Source: Jeotgalibacillus alimentarius (lineage in GTDB: Bacteria; Bacillota; Bacilli; Bacillales; Jeotgalibacillaceae). From it: DNA of 64,000 nt. The stretch is from the NCBI RefSeq assembly GCF_000829445.1, contig NZ_JXRQ01000017.1, forward strand, positions 186,001 to 250,000, read 5' to 3'. Made by a program: the position numbers and the translations under genes. Of the stretch, positions 16,710 through 25,435 are shown one piece after another. Below the pieces are notes generated by a model. The model ran no database searches and was not told the origin of the DNA. It saw nothing but the letters and a program-made list of their open reading frames with translations. Every line of letters begins with the position of its first letter. Positions within the stretch are counted from its first letter, which is position 1.

Positions 16710-17159
16710 ATGACTGATGGAGCGGACTATAACCAATCATTAAAACTTTTTATCGTATTATCCAGAGCCTACAAAGCGATTAATGAATCAAGCAGCAAAT
16801 TCTTTCAGGAAAAAGGATTAAATCCGACTGAATTTGGTGTGCTTGAATTGCTGTATCATAAAGGAAAACAGCCGCTTCAAAAAATAGGCGGTAAAATCCT
16901 GCTTGCAAGCGGAAGTATTACGTATGTAGTCGATAAGCTTGAAAAGAAAGGTCTGATCTGCAGAGTGGCATCCCCTGAAGACAGAAGGGTCACCTATGCG
17001 GAGATCACAGAAAAAGGTGAACTATTCATGAGTGAAATTTTTCCTGCTCACGAAAAAAACCTGCATGAACTGATGACCGCTCTTTCTGATGAAGAGCAGA
17101 AACAGGCGATTGAACTGCTGAAAAAGCTGGGATTATCGATCAAAGACCTTTCATACTAG
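16710..17159 (+). CDS. mhqR: MarR-family transcriptional repressor MhqR
   Basis: This 149-residue winged-helix protein closely resembles B. subtilis MhqR (YkvE): SLKLFIVLSRAYKAIN near the N-terminus, GLNPTEFGVLELLYHKG, then LLASGSITYVVDKLEKKGL as recognition helix and the DRRVTYAEIT wing. MhqR represses dioxygenase, hydrolase and azoreductase genes and is relieved by hydroquinones and catechols; none of those targets is in the window. The ATG follows AAAGGAATG. It is monocistronic with its own promoter and terminator. Confidence 0.85.
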   Translation: MTDGADYNQSLKLFIVLSRAYKAINESSSKFFQEKGLNPTEFGVLELLYHKGKQPLQKIGGKILLASGSITYVVDKLEKKGLICRVASPEDRRVTYAEITEKGELFMSEIFPAHEKNLHELMTALSDEEQKQAIELLKKLGLSIKDLSY

Positions 17160-17170
17160 TATAAAGATCA

Positions 17171-17199
17171 GCACCGGGCGATGATCCCGGTGTTTTTTA
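17171..17199 (+). terminator. Terminator after mhqR
   Basis: CACCGGG/CCCGGTG stem with a CGATGAT loop and T6. Confidence 0.88.
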
Positions 17200-17273
17200 T
17201 ATGGTAATATGCAGGAAGTAAAGCACTGAAAGTCGAAATAAAAGGTTGGAGTAAAAAGAGTGGAGGAGACAAC

Positions 17274-18971
17274 ATGTTAACATTCAAAGATTATTCATAT
17301 AAGCGTCCTGACTTCGATCAGGTGAAAACTGAATTTGAAACTTTGCTGGATGCGTTCAGAGAGGCAAACAGCTTAGCTCAGCAGGAAGAAGTAATGGGCA
17401 GATTGAATCAGCTCAGAGACGATATTTCAACTCAGGGAAACCTTGCTTTTATAAGGGCATCAATTAATACAAAAGATACGTTTTATGAAGAAGAAAAAAA
17501 TTATTTTGATGAAATACAACCGCAATTTGAGGAACTTACTACTTTGTTTTATAAAGAACTTGTAAAGTCACCATACAGAAAAGAATTAGAAGAAAAATGG
17601 GGAAGTCAGTTTTTCAATCTGGCAGATTATTCGATTAAAGCATTCAGTCCGGAAGTTATTCCGCTGTTACAGGAGGAAAATCGTTTGTCCTCCGAATATT
17701 CCAGACTAGTCGCTTCAGCTGAGATCGACTTTCAGGGTGAACAGCTGACACTGGCCCAAATTGACCCGTATACAGAGTCTGTCGACCGGAGTATCCGTGA
17801 AGAGGCTGTTAAAGCAAAGTTTAATTTTTTTGCTGATCATGAGGAGAAGTTTGATGAACTTTACGACAAACTGGTTAAAACAAGACACGAAATTGCGCTG
17901 AAACTTGGCTATAAAAACTTCATTGATGTTGGATATTTAAGAATGCTGCGGGTCGATTATAGCGCAGAACAGGTAAAGGTCTTCCGTGAGCAGGTAAAAA
18001 AATACGTTGTGCCGCTTGCAACTAAATTAAGAAAACGCCAGCAGGAGAGAATTGGCGTAGATCAGCTGATGTTTTGGGATGAATCGCTTGAATTTCTGAC
18101 AGGAAACGCTAATCCGCAGGGCGGACCAGAGTGGATTATTGAACAGGGAAAAAAGATGTATAAAGAACTTTCTGATGAAACAGATGAGTTTTTTACATTT
18201 ATGAATGAACGGGAACTGATGGATCTCGAAGCGAAAAAGGGTAAAGAAGCAGGCGGATACTGTACATTTATTGAGAACTACGAAGCGCCTTTTATATTTT
18301 CAAACTTTAATGGTACATCAGCAGATATAGATGTACTGACACATGAAGCGGGGCATGCGTTTCAGGTTTATATGAGCCGCAATATTCAGATCCCTGAATA
18401 TATCTGGCCTACGCACGAAGCAGCAGAAATTCACTCTATGAGCATGGAATTTCTGACATGGCCATGGATGGAAAATTTCTTTGGTGACCAAACTGAGAAA
18501 TATAAATTTGCCCATTTAAGCAGCGGTATTTTATTCTTGCCTTATGGGGTAGCGGTAGATGAATTTCAACACAGAATATATGAGAAACCTGATATGACTC
18601 CGGCAGAGAGAAAAGATGTCTGGAAAGAACTTGAAAACACCTATCTGCCGCATCGCAATTATGGCGGACATGAGTACCTGAATCAGGGAGGCGTCTGGCA
18701 GAGACAGGGGCATATCTATGAGGATCCGTTTTATTATATTGACTACACGTTAGCCCAGATCTGCGCTTTTCAGTTCTGGAAGAAATCAAGAGAGGATTTT
18801 GACGGTGCGTGGGCAGATTATGTACACCTGTGCAAATTGGGCGGATCAAAATCATTTACAGAACTGGTTAAAGAGGCTAATCTCAAGTCGCCGTTTGCAG
18901 AAGGAAGTCTGGAATCTGTTGTAAATGAAATAGAGAATTGGCTTAATGAAGTGGACGATCAGGCTTTATAA
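17274..18971 (+). CDS. M3-family oligoendopeptidase (PepF-like)
   Basis: The 565-residue enzyme carries the zinc-binding HExxH as His357-Glu-Ala-Gly-His361 (LTHEAGHAFQ), with the downstream HEAAEIHSMSMEF segment supplying the third zinc ligand. The length and the GGYCTFIENYEAPFIFSNFNGT segment fit the M3 oligoendopeptidase family that cuts short peptides in the cytoplasm. There is no signal peptide. The ATG follows GGAGGAG. It stands alone after the mhqR terminator. The physiological substrate is unknown; B. subtilis PepF has been linked to peptide turnover. Confidence 0.9.
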   Translation: MLTFKDYSYKRPDFDQVKTEFETLLDAFREANSLAQQEEVMGRLNQLRDDISTQGNLAFIRASINTKDTFYEEEKNYFDEIQPQFEELTTLFYKELVKSPYRKELEEKWGSQFFNLADYSIKAFSPEVIPLLQEENRLSSEYSRLVASAEIDFQGEQLTLAQIDPYTESVDRSIREEAVKAKFNFFADHEEKFDELYDKLVKTRHEIALKLGYKNFIDVGYLRMLRVDYSAEQVKVFREQVKKYVVPLATKLRKRQQERIGVDQLMFWDESLEFLTGNANPQGGPEWIIEQGKKMYKELSDETDEFFTFMNERELMDLEAKKGKEAGGYCTFIENYEAPFIFSNFNGTSADIDVLTHEAGHAFQVYMSRNIQIPEYIWPTHEAAEIHSMSMEFLTWPWMENFFGDQTEKYKFAHLSSGILFLPYGVAVDEFQHRIYEKPDMTPAERKDVWKELENTYLPHRNYGGHEYLNQGGVWQRQGHIYEDPFYYIDYTLAQICAFQFWKKSREDFDGAWADYVHLCKLGGSKSFTELVKEANLKSPFAEGSLESVVNEIENWLNEVDDQAL

Positions 18972-18988
18972 ACAAAGCTCTGTTTAAA

Positions 18989-19130
18989 GGTGGCTGTTGA
19001 TTTCCGCTTCAGGGGGAACGCTTTCCTAAGGGCGTGCGGTGAGCCTCCTCAGCGCGGGGCGCTTGCGGGGTCTCACCTGTCACGCTGCTCCTGCTGGAGT
19101 CGTCCCCCTTCCGCTCCAATCACCAGCTGT
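18989..19130. repeat. MITE-like GC-rich dispersed repeat, full copy
   Basis: About 140 bp between two genes are much more GC-rich than their surroundings and have imperfect inverted ends (GGCTGTTGATTTCCGCTTC on the left; ATCACCAGCTG on the right, complementary to CAGCTGGTGAT). It encodes no convincing protein. The two ends recur, joined without the interior, at 32959-33000 and 42835-42879. Similar GC-rich repeats with an AGCCTCCTC core are widespread in Bacillaceae and Planococcaceae. Confidence 0.75.
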
Positions 19131-19172
19131 GCTAAAACATCATCGGGCTTTAGCTTTATCATAACCACAAAC

Positions 19173-19206
19173 AAAAAAAGAGACTGCGCCGGCAGTCTCT
19201 TTTTTC
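19173..19206 (-). terminator. Terminator after clpE (bidirectional appearance)
   Basis: AGAGACTGC/GCAGTCTCT stem with a GCCG loop, flanked by A and T runs, so it can act on the minus strand after clpE. Confidence 0.88.
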
Positions 19207-19208
19207 TG

Positions 19209-21293
19209 TTACATTTTCACAATGATAATTTCACCGTCTTCAAGTACTGCTTTTAAGTGTTTTTCTTCAGGATAGTCATACATAAAGTCTGTCACCTGAT
19301 CTTCAAGTGTTTCCTGAATCACTCTTCTTAGCGGACGGGCACCAAATGAAGGGTGGTAACCGAGTTCAGCTATGCGCTCTTTCACTTCCTCTGTGACAGT
19401 GAGCTTCATACCCTGTTCTTCAATCAGCTCGCTCAGTTCCTCTAACATCAGATCAACAATTTTAATGAGATGTTCTTTACCCAGAGACTCAAATTCAATA
19501 ATACTGTCAAATCTGTTCAGGAATTCAGGTTTGAAAAAGTCGCTCAGTGATTCCAGTATAGAAGCTTCATCAGCTGCCTGTGTCGCTCCGAACCCTACGG
19601 CTTTCTTTCTCGTTCCGACACCTGCATTACTAGTCATGATAATCACAGTTTCCTTAAAGCTTACTGTGCGGCCCTGGCTGTCAGTGAGACGGCCATCCTC
19701 CATAATTTGCAGGAACATATGCATGACATCAGGATGAGCTTTTTCAATCTCATCAAGCAGCAGAATCGTATAAGGAGAGCGGCGCACTTTCTCAGTCAGC
19801 TGCCCTGCCTGATCGTGCCCGACATATCCGGGTGGTGAACCGATCAGTTTTGATACGCTGTGCTTTTCCATGTATTCGCTCATATCCAGACGGATCATGT
19901 GTTCTTTAGAGCCGAAAAGTTCTTCTGCCAATGTTTTGGACAGTTCAGTTTTTCCGACACCTGTAGGACCTACAAACAGGAATGAACCGGCAGGGCGGTT
20001 TTTTGATTTCAGTCCCGCACGGCTTCTGCGGACAGCTTTTGCAACTCTTTTAACAGCTTCATCTTGTCCGATCACATGATGACGAAGATTTTCCTCAAGT
20101 TCAGCCATCTTTTTATGCTCGTCCTGTTCAATCTTACCAACAGGAATACCGGTTTTTCTTTCAATTAATTTCTGGATCATCTCTATGCCAACGACAGGTT
20201 TTTCTTTAGAAACAGGCTGATTCAGCGCAAGTTCGAGCTGCTCTTCCTCATCCCGTAACTTTGCAGCTTTTTCATATTCTTCATGCTTCAGTGCTTCTTC
20301 TTTTTCAGCATGAATCACCTTCAGGCGGTTTTCAATTTCTGTTTTATCCGCCAGATCCAGGGTTAAGTTGAGCTTAGAACCGGCTTCATCCATCAGGTCA
20401 ATCGCTTTATCCGGCAGGAAACGATCCTGAATGTAGCGTTTTGACAGTGTAACAGCAGCTTCAATAGCTTCAGTGCTGTATGTGACACTGTGGAACTCTT
20501 CATATCTTGTTGCAAGCCCTTTTAGAATATCTATTGCTTCAGATATTGAAGGCTCTTTCAGGTGAATCGGCTGGAAGCGACGTTCAAGCGCTGCGTCTTT
20601 TTCAATCTTTCTGTATTCAGCAAGCGTTGTTGCACCGACAAGCTGCAGTTCACCCCGTGCAAGTGCAGGCTTCAGAATATTTCCTGCGTCCATCGAGCCT
20701 TCGGCAGAGCCTGCCCCGACAATCTGATGAATTTCATCAATAAACAGAATAATATTTTTTCTTTGCTGAAGCTCGCTGATCAACTGCTTCATTCTTTCTT
20801 CAAATTGGCCTCTGATTCCTGTATTAGATACGAGTGATGCTACATCCAACAGGATGACTTCTTTTTGCTTCAGCTTCTGAGGGACAGACCCTTCAGCGAT
20901 TTTCAGTGCAAGTCCTTCAGCTGCAGCAGTTTTACCAATCCCTGGTTCACCTATCAGCACAGGGTTATTTTTATTTCTGCGATTTAGAATTTCAATCATT
21001 TGTTCAATATCCCCATCTCTGCCAATCACAGGGTCAATAAGGCCGGCACCTGCAAGATTTGTCAGGTTTCTGCCGTATTCTTCAAGAAGTCCATCTTGCT
21101 TTTTCGGCTTTTCCTGCTTCATTTGTTCGAAAGGCTGGAATGAATCGCTGCCTTTTTGGTTCATGGCAGTATGAAGCTTTGAACGTTCTTCTTTATAGCA
21201 TACGGAGCACAAATGAAAATCCTGTACATGTTCGTTTAGTTGAACTCTGAATTGTATATTAGCTGGTTTAGTCTGGCATTTTTGACAAATCAT
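19209..21293 (-). CDS. clpE: ATP-dependent Clp protease ATPase subunit ClpE
   Basis: This 694-residue AAA+ unfoldase has an N-terminal zinc finger (CQKCQ near residues 3-6 and CSVCY near 28-32) that distinguishes ClpE from ClpC. It has two nucleotide-binding domains (Walker [10 protein letters not shown] and GPTGVGKTE) and a UVR segment ([13 protein letters not shown]) between them. ClpE unfolds substrates for ClpP and helps disassemble CtsR after heat shock. The promoter region contains two CtsR operators, so heat-inducible control is expected. GGAGGAG precedes the ATG. clpP is not in this window. Confidence 0.95.
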   Translation of the reverse strand: MICQKCQTKPANIQFRVQLNEHVQDFHLCSVCYKEERSKLHTAMNQKGSDSFQPFEQMKQEKPKKQDGLLEEYGRNLTNLAGAGLIDPVIGRDGDIEQMIEILNRRNKNNPVLIGEPGIGKTAAAEGLALKIAEGSVPQKLKQKEVILLDVASLVSNTGIRGQFEERMKQLISELQQRKNIILFIDEIHQIVGAGSAEGSMDAGNILKPALARGELQLVGATTLAEYRKIEKDAALERRFQPIHLKEPSISEAIDILKGLATRYEEFHSVTYSTEAIEAAVTLSKRYIQDRFLPDKAIDLMDEAGSKLNLTLDLADKTEIENRLKVIHAEKEEALKHEEYEKAAKLRDEEEQLELALNQPVSKEKPVVGIEMIQKLIERKTGIPVGKIEQDEHKKMAELEENLRHHVIGQDEAVKRVAKAVRRSRAGLKSKNRPAGSFLFVGPTGVGKTELSKTLAEELFGSKEHMIRLDMSEYMEKHSVSKLIGSPPGYVGHDQAGQLTEKVRRSPYTILLLDEIEKAHPDVMHMFLQIMEDGRLTDSQGRTVSFKETVIIMTSNAGVGTRKKAVGFGATQAADEASILESLSDFFKPEFLNRFDSIIEFESLGKEHLIKIVDLMLEELSELIEEQGMKLTVTEEVKERIAELGYHPSFGARPLRRVIQETLEDQVTDFMYDYPEEKHLKAVLEDGEIIIVKM

Positions 21294-21322
21294 CGTGACT
21301 CCTCCTTATTAATCAATTACAA

Positions 21323-21339
21323 TTTGACTATCTTTGACT
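21323..21339 (-). promoter_or_regulatory. CtsR operator (downstream copy)
   Basis: On the minus strand AGTCAAAGATAGTCAAA matches the CtsR consensus heptad repeat (RGTCAAA-NAN-RGTCAAA) without mismatch. It lies just downstream of the predicted clpE transcription start. Confidence 0.88.
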
Positions 21340-21349
21340 TTCTGATTTC

Positions 21350-21378
21350 AGTATACTTTGACCTTTATTGACTTTCAA
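21350..21378 (-). promoter_or_regulatory. SigA promoter of clpE
   Basis: On the minus strand TTGAAA and TATACT are separated by 17 bp. The spacer contains one CtsR operator. Confidence 0.8.
21357..21373 (-). promoter_or_regulatory. CtsR operator (promoter-spacer copy)
   Basis: AGTCAATAAAGGTCAAA on the minus strand matches the CtsR heptad repeat with one mismatch and occupies the promoter spacer. Confidence 0.82.
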
Positions 21379-21390
21379 GTTTTGTGCTCA

Positions 21391-21427
21391 AAAAAACCGC
21401 TCCCTGATTTAAGGAAGCGGTCTTTTG
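21391..21427 (-). terminator. Terminator after the Glu-rich lipoprotein gene
   Basis: On the minus strand ACCGCTTCC pairs with GGGAGCGGT, followed by a T-run. Confidence 0.8.
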
Positions 21428-21429
21428 TA

Positions 21430-22179
21430 TTATTCAATTGTTTCAGCCATTTGGATGAATGCATCTTCAAGGCCTGAATCAGCCTGCGTGTGAATCTCAA
21501 TTCTTACAAACATATCGTTCAGTTCATAAAGGTAAGTCTTAAACTGGTTTTCACCAACAGCTGCTTCATAACCAGTAATCACATTGTCAGCTTCAGCAGG
21601 CGTCCATTCAGCAGCAGCCTCACCCTGAATAGCATCTGCCTGACCTTTCATCTGATCTTCAATTAGTGCCTGTTCAGATTCAGCCTTCGGATAAGTGTGA
21701 ATACGCATAAACTGTGAATCGTCTTCGTCAAAATAGACCTGGTCAACATTTGGCTCTTCAAGAGTAAAAGAAAACCCTTCTGCTACATAGACACTGTAAT
21801 TGTTCTCTTCACTTTCCTGGAGAAAAGCAGTTCTTTCTGACTCATCTCCATTAATTGTGAGTGTCATCTGCTGTTCAAGGAGGCGCATATCACTTTCACC
21901 TTCGCTATTTTCCTCTGCATCTTCTTCTGCTTCAGCAGAGTCATCAGTTGATTCTTCAGCAGCTTCTTCTTCAGTACTTTCTTCTTCAACAGTTTCTTCT
22001 GAATCAGTTTCAGATTCTTCAACGGGAACATCTGTAGCAGCTTCTTCTGTTTCTTCCGGCATAACAGTTTCTGCATTTTGCTCTCCTGCAGTATCGTCTT
22101 CACTGCTATTTTCAGTGCCGCATGCAGCCATAAAAGCAGCGAGCATTGAAATGAGCATGTACATCATCATTTTTTTCAT
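21430..22179 (-). CDS. Glu-rich lipoprotein of unknown function
   Basis: The 249-residue precursor has a short signal peptide with a lipobox ending at Cys20 (FMAACG), so it should be lipid-anchored outside the membrane. Residues about 22-95 are a low-complexity acidic linker dominated by Glu, Ser, Thr and Ala. The C-terminal part, about 100-249, looks globular and amphipathic (YSVYVAEGFSFTLEEP onward) and I do not recognise it. GGAGGAAATC precedes the ATG. It is a single-gene unit upstream of clpE in the same direction but separated by a terminator. Confidence 0.75.
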   Translation of the reverse strand: MKKMMMYMLISMLAAFMAACGTENSSEDDTAGEQNAETVMPEETEEAATDVPVEESETDSEETVEEESTEEEAAEESTDDSAEAEEDAEENSEGESDMRLLEQQMTLTINGDESERTAFLQESEENNYSVYVAEGFSFTLEEPNVDQVYFDEDDSQFMRIHTYPKAESEQALIEDQMKGQADAIQGEAAAEWTPAEADNVITGYEAAVGENQFKTYLYELNDMFVRIEIHTQADSGLEDAFIQMAETIE

Positions 22180-22298
22180 ATGATTTCCTCCATTCTATAT
22201 GTATAGTCTCATTGTAGTAGACGTACCAGATTTGTAAAAGTTTCAAATGTCTCATAAAGTGATATAGAGAAATAGATATTTATAAGCAGGTGATGAAA

Positions 22299-22493
22299 AT
22301 GACAAAAGAAGAAGTAAATGCTTTACTCGATCAATTGAAGAGTGGAGAACTAACTGAAGTAACAGTCGAAAAAAAGGATTTCGATCTGTTCAGCAGTGTA
22401 TTAAGAGCAAGAGACGATTTTAAGCATTTCAGAGGGATTGCAAGACATTATGGAAAAACGGTCTACCACTACCTTGAAGAACCAAGAAGCTAA
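22299..22493 (+). CDS. Small hypothetical protein (64 aa)
   Basis: This short charged protein (MTKEEVNALLDQLKSGEL...) is predicted to be mostly helical and cytoplasmic and has no recognised motif. The ATG at 22299 is preceded by GCAGGTGAT, a good ribosome-binding site; upstream GTG and ATG codons fall inside that site. It lies 15 bp ahead of an SDR gene, so the two may form an operon. The function is unknown. Confidence 0.7.
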   Translation: MTKEEVNALLDQLKSGELTEVTVEKKDFDLFSSVLRARDDFKHFRGIARHYGKTVYHYLEEPRS

Positions 22494-22508
22494 AAGGGGG
22501 ATACATAA

Positions 22509-23225
22509 ATGAAGACAGTTATAGTGACAGGAGCAGCAAGTGGAATCGGGCTCGCGATCTCAAAGGCATATGTGAGTGAAGGTGCGTTTGTTTATATGGT
22601 AGATAAAAATAAAGAAAAGCTCACTGAGGAAGCGGGAAAGCTTGAACATACGGAGGCGGTCACTGCTGATGTATCAAGTTATGTGGAAGTAAAAAAACTT
22701 TTTCACTATATAAAAGAAAAATCAGGAACCGTTGATATTTTAATTAACAATGCAGGAATTTCTAAGTTCAAATCAATTTGGGAAGTATCGGTCGAGGATT
22801 GGGAGGAGATTATACATACGAATCTCTCAAGCGCTTTCTACTGCTCAAGGGAAGCGGCTTTATTAATGGAGCAGGGGGGATCAATTGTGAATCTCTGTTC
22901 AACGAGAGCTCATATGTCTGAACCAGATACTGAAGGGTATGCAGCTTCAAAGGGAGGCATCTTTGCATTGACGCATTCGCTGGCAGTTACGTTATCTGAA
23001 AAAGATATTACGGTCAATGCCATCAGTCCAGGCTGGATCCACACAGGAGATTATGAGAGTCTCCGTGTAGTGGATCACGAGCAGCATCTGTCCAACAGAG
23101 TCGGTAAGCCTGAAGATGTTGCAAGAGCGTGCCTGTTCCTGACAGACGAAGCAAATAATTTTATTAATGGAGAAAACCTCGTGATCGATGGAGGAATGAC
23201 AAGAAAAATGATTTACGAGCATTGA
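22509..23225 (+). CDS. SDR-family oxidoreductase
   Basis: This 238-residue classical short-chain dehydrogenase has a TGAASGIG cofactor motif at about residues 7-14, the NNAG motif, a catalytic YAASKGG (Tyr-xxx-Lys) and the C-terminal NGENLVIDGGMT segment. These enzymes reduce or oxidise a carbonyl/hydroxyl using NAD(P)(H). The closest general types are glucose 1-dehydrogenase or 3-oxoacyl reductase-like proteins, but the substrate cannot be read from sequence. AAGGGGG precedes the ATG. It ends with its own terminator. Confidence 0.85.
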   Translation: MKTVIVTGAASGIGLAISKAYVSEGAFVYMVDKNKEKLTEEAGKLEHTEAVTADVSSYVEVKKLFHYIKEKSGTVDILINNAGISKFKSIWEVSVEDWEEIIHTNLSSAFYCSREAALLMEQGGSIVNLCSTRAHMSEPDTEGYAASKGGIFALTHSLAVTLSEKDITVNAISPGWIHTGDYESLRVVDHEQHLSNRVGKPEDVARACLFLTDEANNFINGENLVIDGGMTRKMIYEH

Positions 23226-23230
23226 TTTTT

Positions 23231-23258
23231 AAGACCGGGGACATTTCCCGGTCTTTTT
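23231..23258 (+). terminator. Terminator after the SDR gene
   Basis: GACCGGG/CCCGGTC stem around GACATTT, then T5. Confidence 0.87.
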
Positions 23259-23340
23259 CATTTTTTCACCATAACAATGAAACCTTTTTCCGAATTTTTA
23301 GTATAATAACTATAATTGACTATAAGCGGGGAGAGGTTTG

Positions 23341-24270
23341 ATGAAAAATATGATACAGCAGGAAGTTGGAAAGTCAGTCGTTGGCAGAGACAGGGAGGTT
23401 GAATTACTGACCATTGCCATGCTGCAGGGAGGACATGTATTGCTTGAAAGTGTACCGGGAACCGGTAAGACACTCCTTGCAAAATCATTTGCTAAAGCAG
23501 CCGGTGGGAAATTTTCACGTATTCAATTCACACCGGATGTGCTGCCTTCTGATGTGACAGGACTACACTTCTTTAATCCTGAAACTAGAAAATTTGAATT
23601 AAAGGAAGGGCCGGTTATGACGAACTTCCTGCTCGCAGATGAAATCAATCGTGCAACGCCAAGAACGCAGTCGAGTCTGCTCGAAGTTATGGAAGAAAAG
23701 CAGGTAACAATTGATGGTGAAACGCTTACTTCATCTTTTCCATTCATGGTTATTGCTACACAAAACCCTGTTGAGTCACAGCAGGGAACTTTTCCACTGC
23801 CATATGCGCAGCTCGACCGATTTATGTTTAAGCTGCCTTCTGAATATCCCGGATTTGAAGACGAATCCAGTATTTTAAAACAGTGGATCCATAAAGAGGA
23901 ATCACCACTTATATCAGCAGTCGTATCTATTGAAGAGCTTCAACAGGCTGCAGATGAAGTAAGAAATGTTTCTGTACATAACGAAATCACTGATTATATT
24001 CTAAAGCTGATCCGCTCAACAAGGTCCCATCCATTAATTGAATGGGGTGCGAGTCCGAGAGCAGCTGTCACTCTGCTGAAAGCGGCACAGGGTTCAGCTT
24101 ATCTTCAAGGACGCTCGCACATTATTCCTGAAGATGTAAAAAATCTTTTTCACTATGTACTTGGTCACAGAGTTCAGCTGACGCCGGAGGCCTCCCTGAT
24201 GAAAAATACAGATGAGATTCTGACTGAAGTATTAAAGGATACTGATGCACCAGTCGAATTGAGGCTTTAA
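23341..24270 (+). CDS. MoxR-family AAA+ ATPase
   Basis: The 309-residue ATPase has a Walker A (ESVPGTGKTLLAK), a Walker B (LLADEINRATP), a sensor region ATQNPVE and the MoxR lid domain. MoxR ATPases act as chaperones that insert cofactors or activate partner complexes. Here it is followed at once by a DUF58 gene and a DUF4129 gene, a common trio (yeaC-type in B. subtilis) thought to act together at the membrane. The ATG at 23341 follows GGGGAGAGG; a TTG one codon upstream is less likely. Confidence 0.88.
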   Translation: MKNMIQQEVGKSVVGRDREVELLTIAMLQGGHVLLESVPGTGKTLLAKSFAKAAGGKFSRIQFTPDVLPSDVTGLHFFNPETRKFELKEGPVMTNFLLADEINRATPRTQSSLLEVMEEKQVTIDGETLTSSFPFMVIATQNPVESQQGTFPLPYAQLDRFMFKLPSEYPGFEDESSILKQWIHKEESPLISAVVSIEELQQAADEVRNVSVHNEITDYILKLIRSTRSHPLIEWGASPRAAVTLLKAAQGSAYLQGRSHIIPEDVKNLFHYVLGHRVQLTPEASLMKNTDEILTEVLKDTDAPVELRL

Positions 24271-24271
24271 A

Positions 24272-25435
24272 ATGTGGCTTGAAATAAAGTCGACAGAGAG
24301 GCATTTGAAGTTACTTGAAGTCATCACACTGTTAAGCGGATTGTTCTTCTTTCTTGGAAGCCAATTCGCAGGGGCTGCTGTATGTGCCGGGATCGTTATT
24401 TTTATCAGGTTCCACCTGCACTATAGTGAGCATGCAGGGTCAGATCTGACTTTCATCGAAAATGAACAGGCTGAACGTTTGAATGTAGATGATGAATCGG
24501 ACTGGACAGTCACTTTCCGGAATGGAAAATACCCTATTAGAGATGTAACGGTCACGCTGACTTTTACAAACCATGCAGCATTTCTTAATGAGGATACAAT
24601 GAGGGTTGGACAGACAATCCAATGGTCCGGACAATTATCGATGGAGAAATATGAAGAGTTAAAAGTATCTATCCCGGTCAAAGCGGTTAAGCGCGGTAAA
24701 TTTAAAATGGTGTCCTGTCAACTGCATATCCCGCACTTATTCGGTTATGGCTATAAGCTGATGCAATACAAAGGACACTTCAGGGCAGAAAAAAGAATTT
24801 ACCCGGAAACAGAACACGTTAAATTTTCATCTTATCCTCCGGCGGTCCGTCCGGGGGATAGTATGGCAAATTTTTCTTTATATGAAGATCTTACGATGCG
24901 GGCGGGTACAAGAGAATACAGAGCAGGAGATACGATGCAGCGGATCAACTGGGCTGCCTACGCAAAAACCGGTCAGCTGCAGACAAATATTTATGAACCC
25001 GTAATTGAAGAGAAATATATGATTATACTGAATGTGACGTATAAGCACGCTAAAAACATTCATTTTGAAAAGTTGATTAAACAGGCAGCTTTTATGATTA
25101 CAGATGCACATCGTCTCAACCGCACAATTGGATTATGTATTAACGTCAGAACGAAAGAAGCGCCGAATTTTTACTATATTGCGCCTGATAATGGGATCAG
25201 TCACAGTAGAAAATGTCTTGAAATGTTAAGCATTTTATCTATTGGTGATGTGACGATGCCGGTTAATCCAATGATTAATCAGCTGTCACTTATGCAGGCA
25301 GGTGTGACAGATTATATTTATATCGGCGACACCACTTCCTCTGAAAGGCTCTCTTCTCTAAGTGGAAGGGTGTGGATTGCAGGTGAGCAGGAAGGGGGGG
25401 CAATACGATGGAATCAACAGTTAACCGGTCAATAA
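24272..25435 (+). CDS. DUF58 domain protein
   Basis: This 387-residue protein has two N-terminal membrane segments at about residues 13-48, then a beta-rich outer part and the DUF58 signature near the middle (TREYRAGDTMQRINWAAYAKTG), a von Willebrand A-like region. DUF58 proteins are the standard partners of MoxR ATPases. The ATG begins one base after the moxR stop codon, and the next gene overlaps its 3' end by 28 bp, so the three are translationally coupled. The biochemical role is unknown. Confidence 0.85.
   Translation: MWLEIKSTERHLKLLEVITLLSGLFFFLGSQFAGAAVCAGIVIFIRFHLHYSEHAGSDLTFIENEQAERLNVDDESDWTVTFRNGKYPIRDVTVTLTFTNHAAFLNEDTMRVGQTIQWSGQLSMEKYEELKVSIPVKAVKRGKFKMVSCQLHIPHLFGYGYKLMQYKGHFRAEKRIYPETEHVKFSSYPPAVRPGDSMANFSLYEDLTMRAGTREYRAGDTMQRINWAAYAKTGQLQTNIYEPVIEEKYMIILNVTYKHAKNIHFEKLIKQAAFMITDAHRLNRTIGLCINVRTKEAPNFYYIAPDNGISHSRKCLEMLSILSIGDVTMPVNPMINQLSLMQAGVTDYIYIGDTTSSERLSSLSGRVWIAGEQEGGAIRWNQQLTGQ

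Noticed and set aside
18990-19256. 88-codon plus-strand ORF covering the GC-rich repeat
   Set aside because: It is composed of repeat sequence and of the 3' end of clpE in antisense; no ribosome-binding site and no family resemblance.
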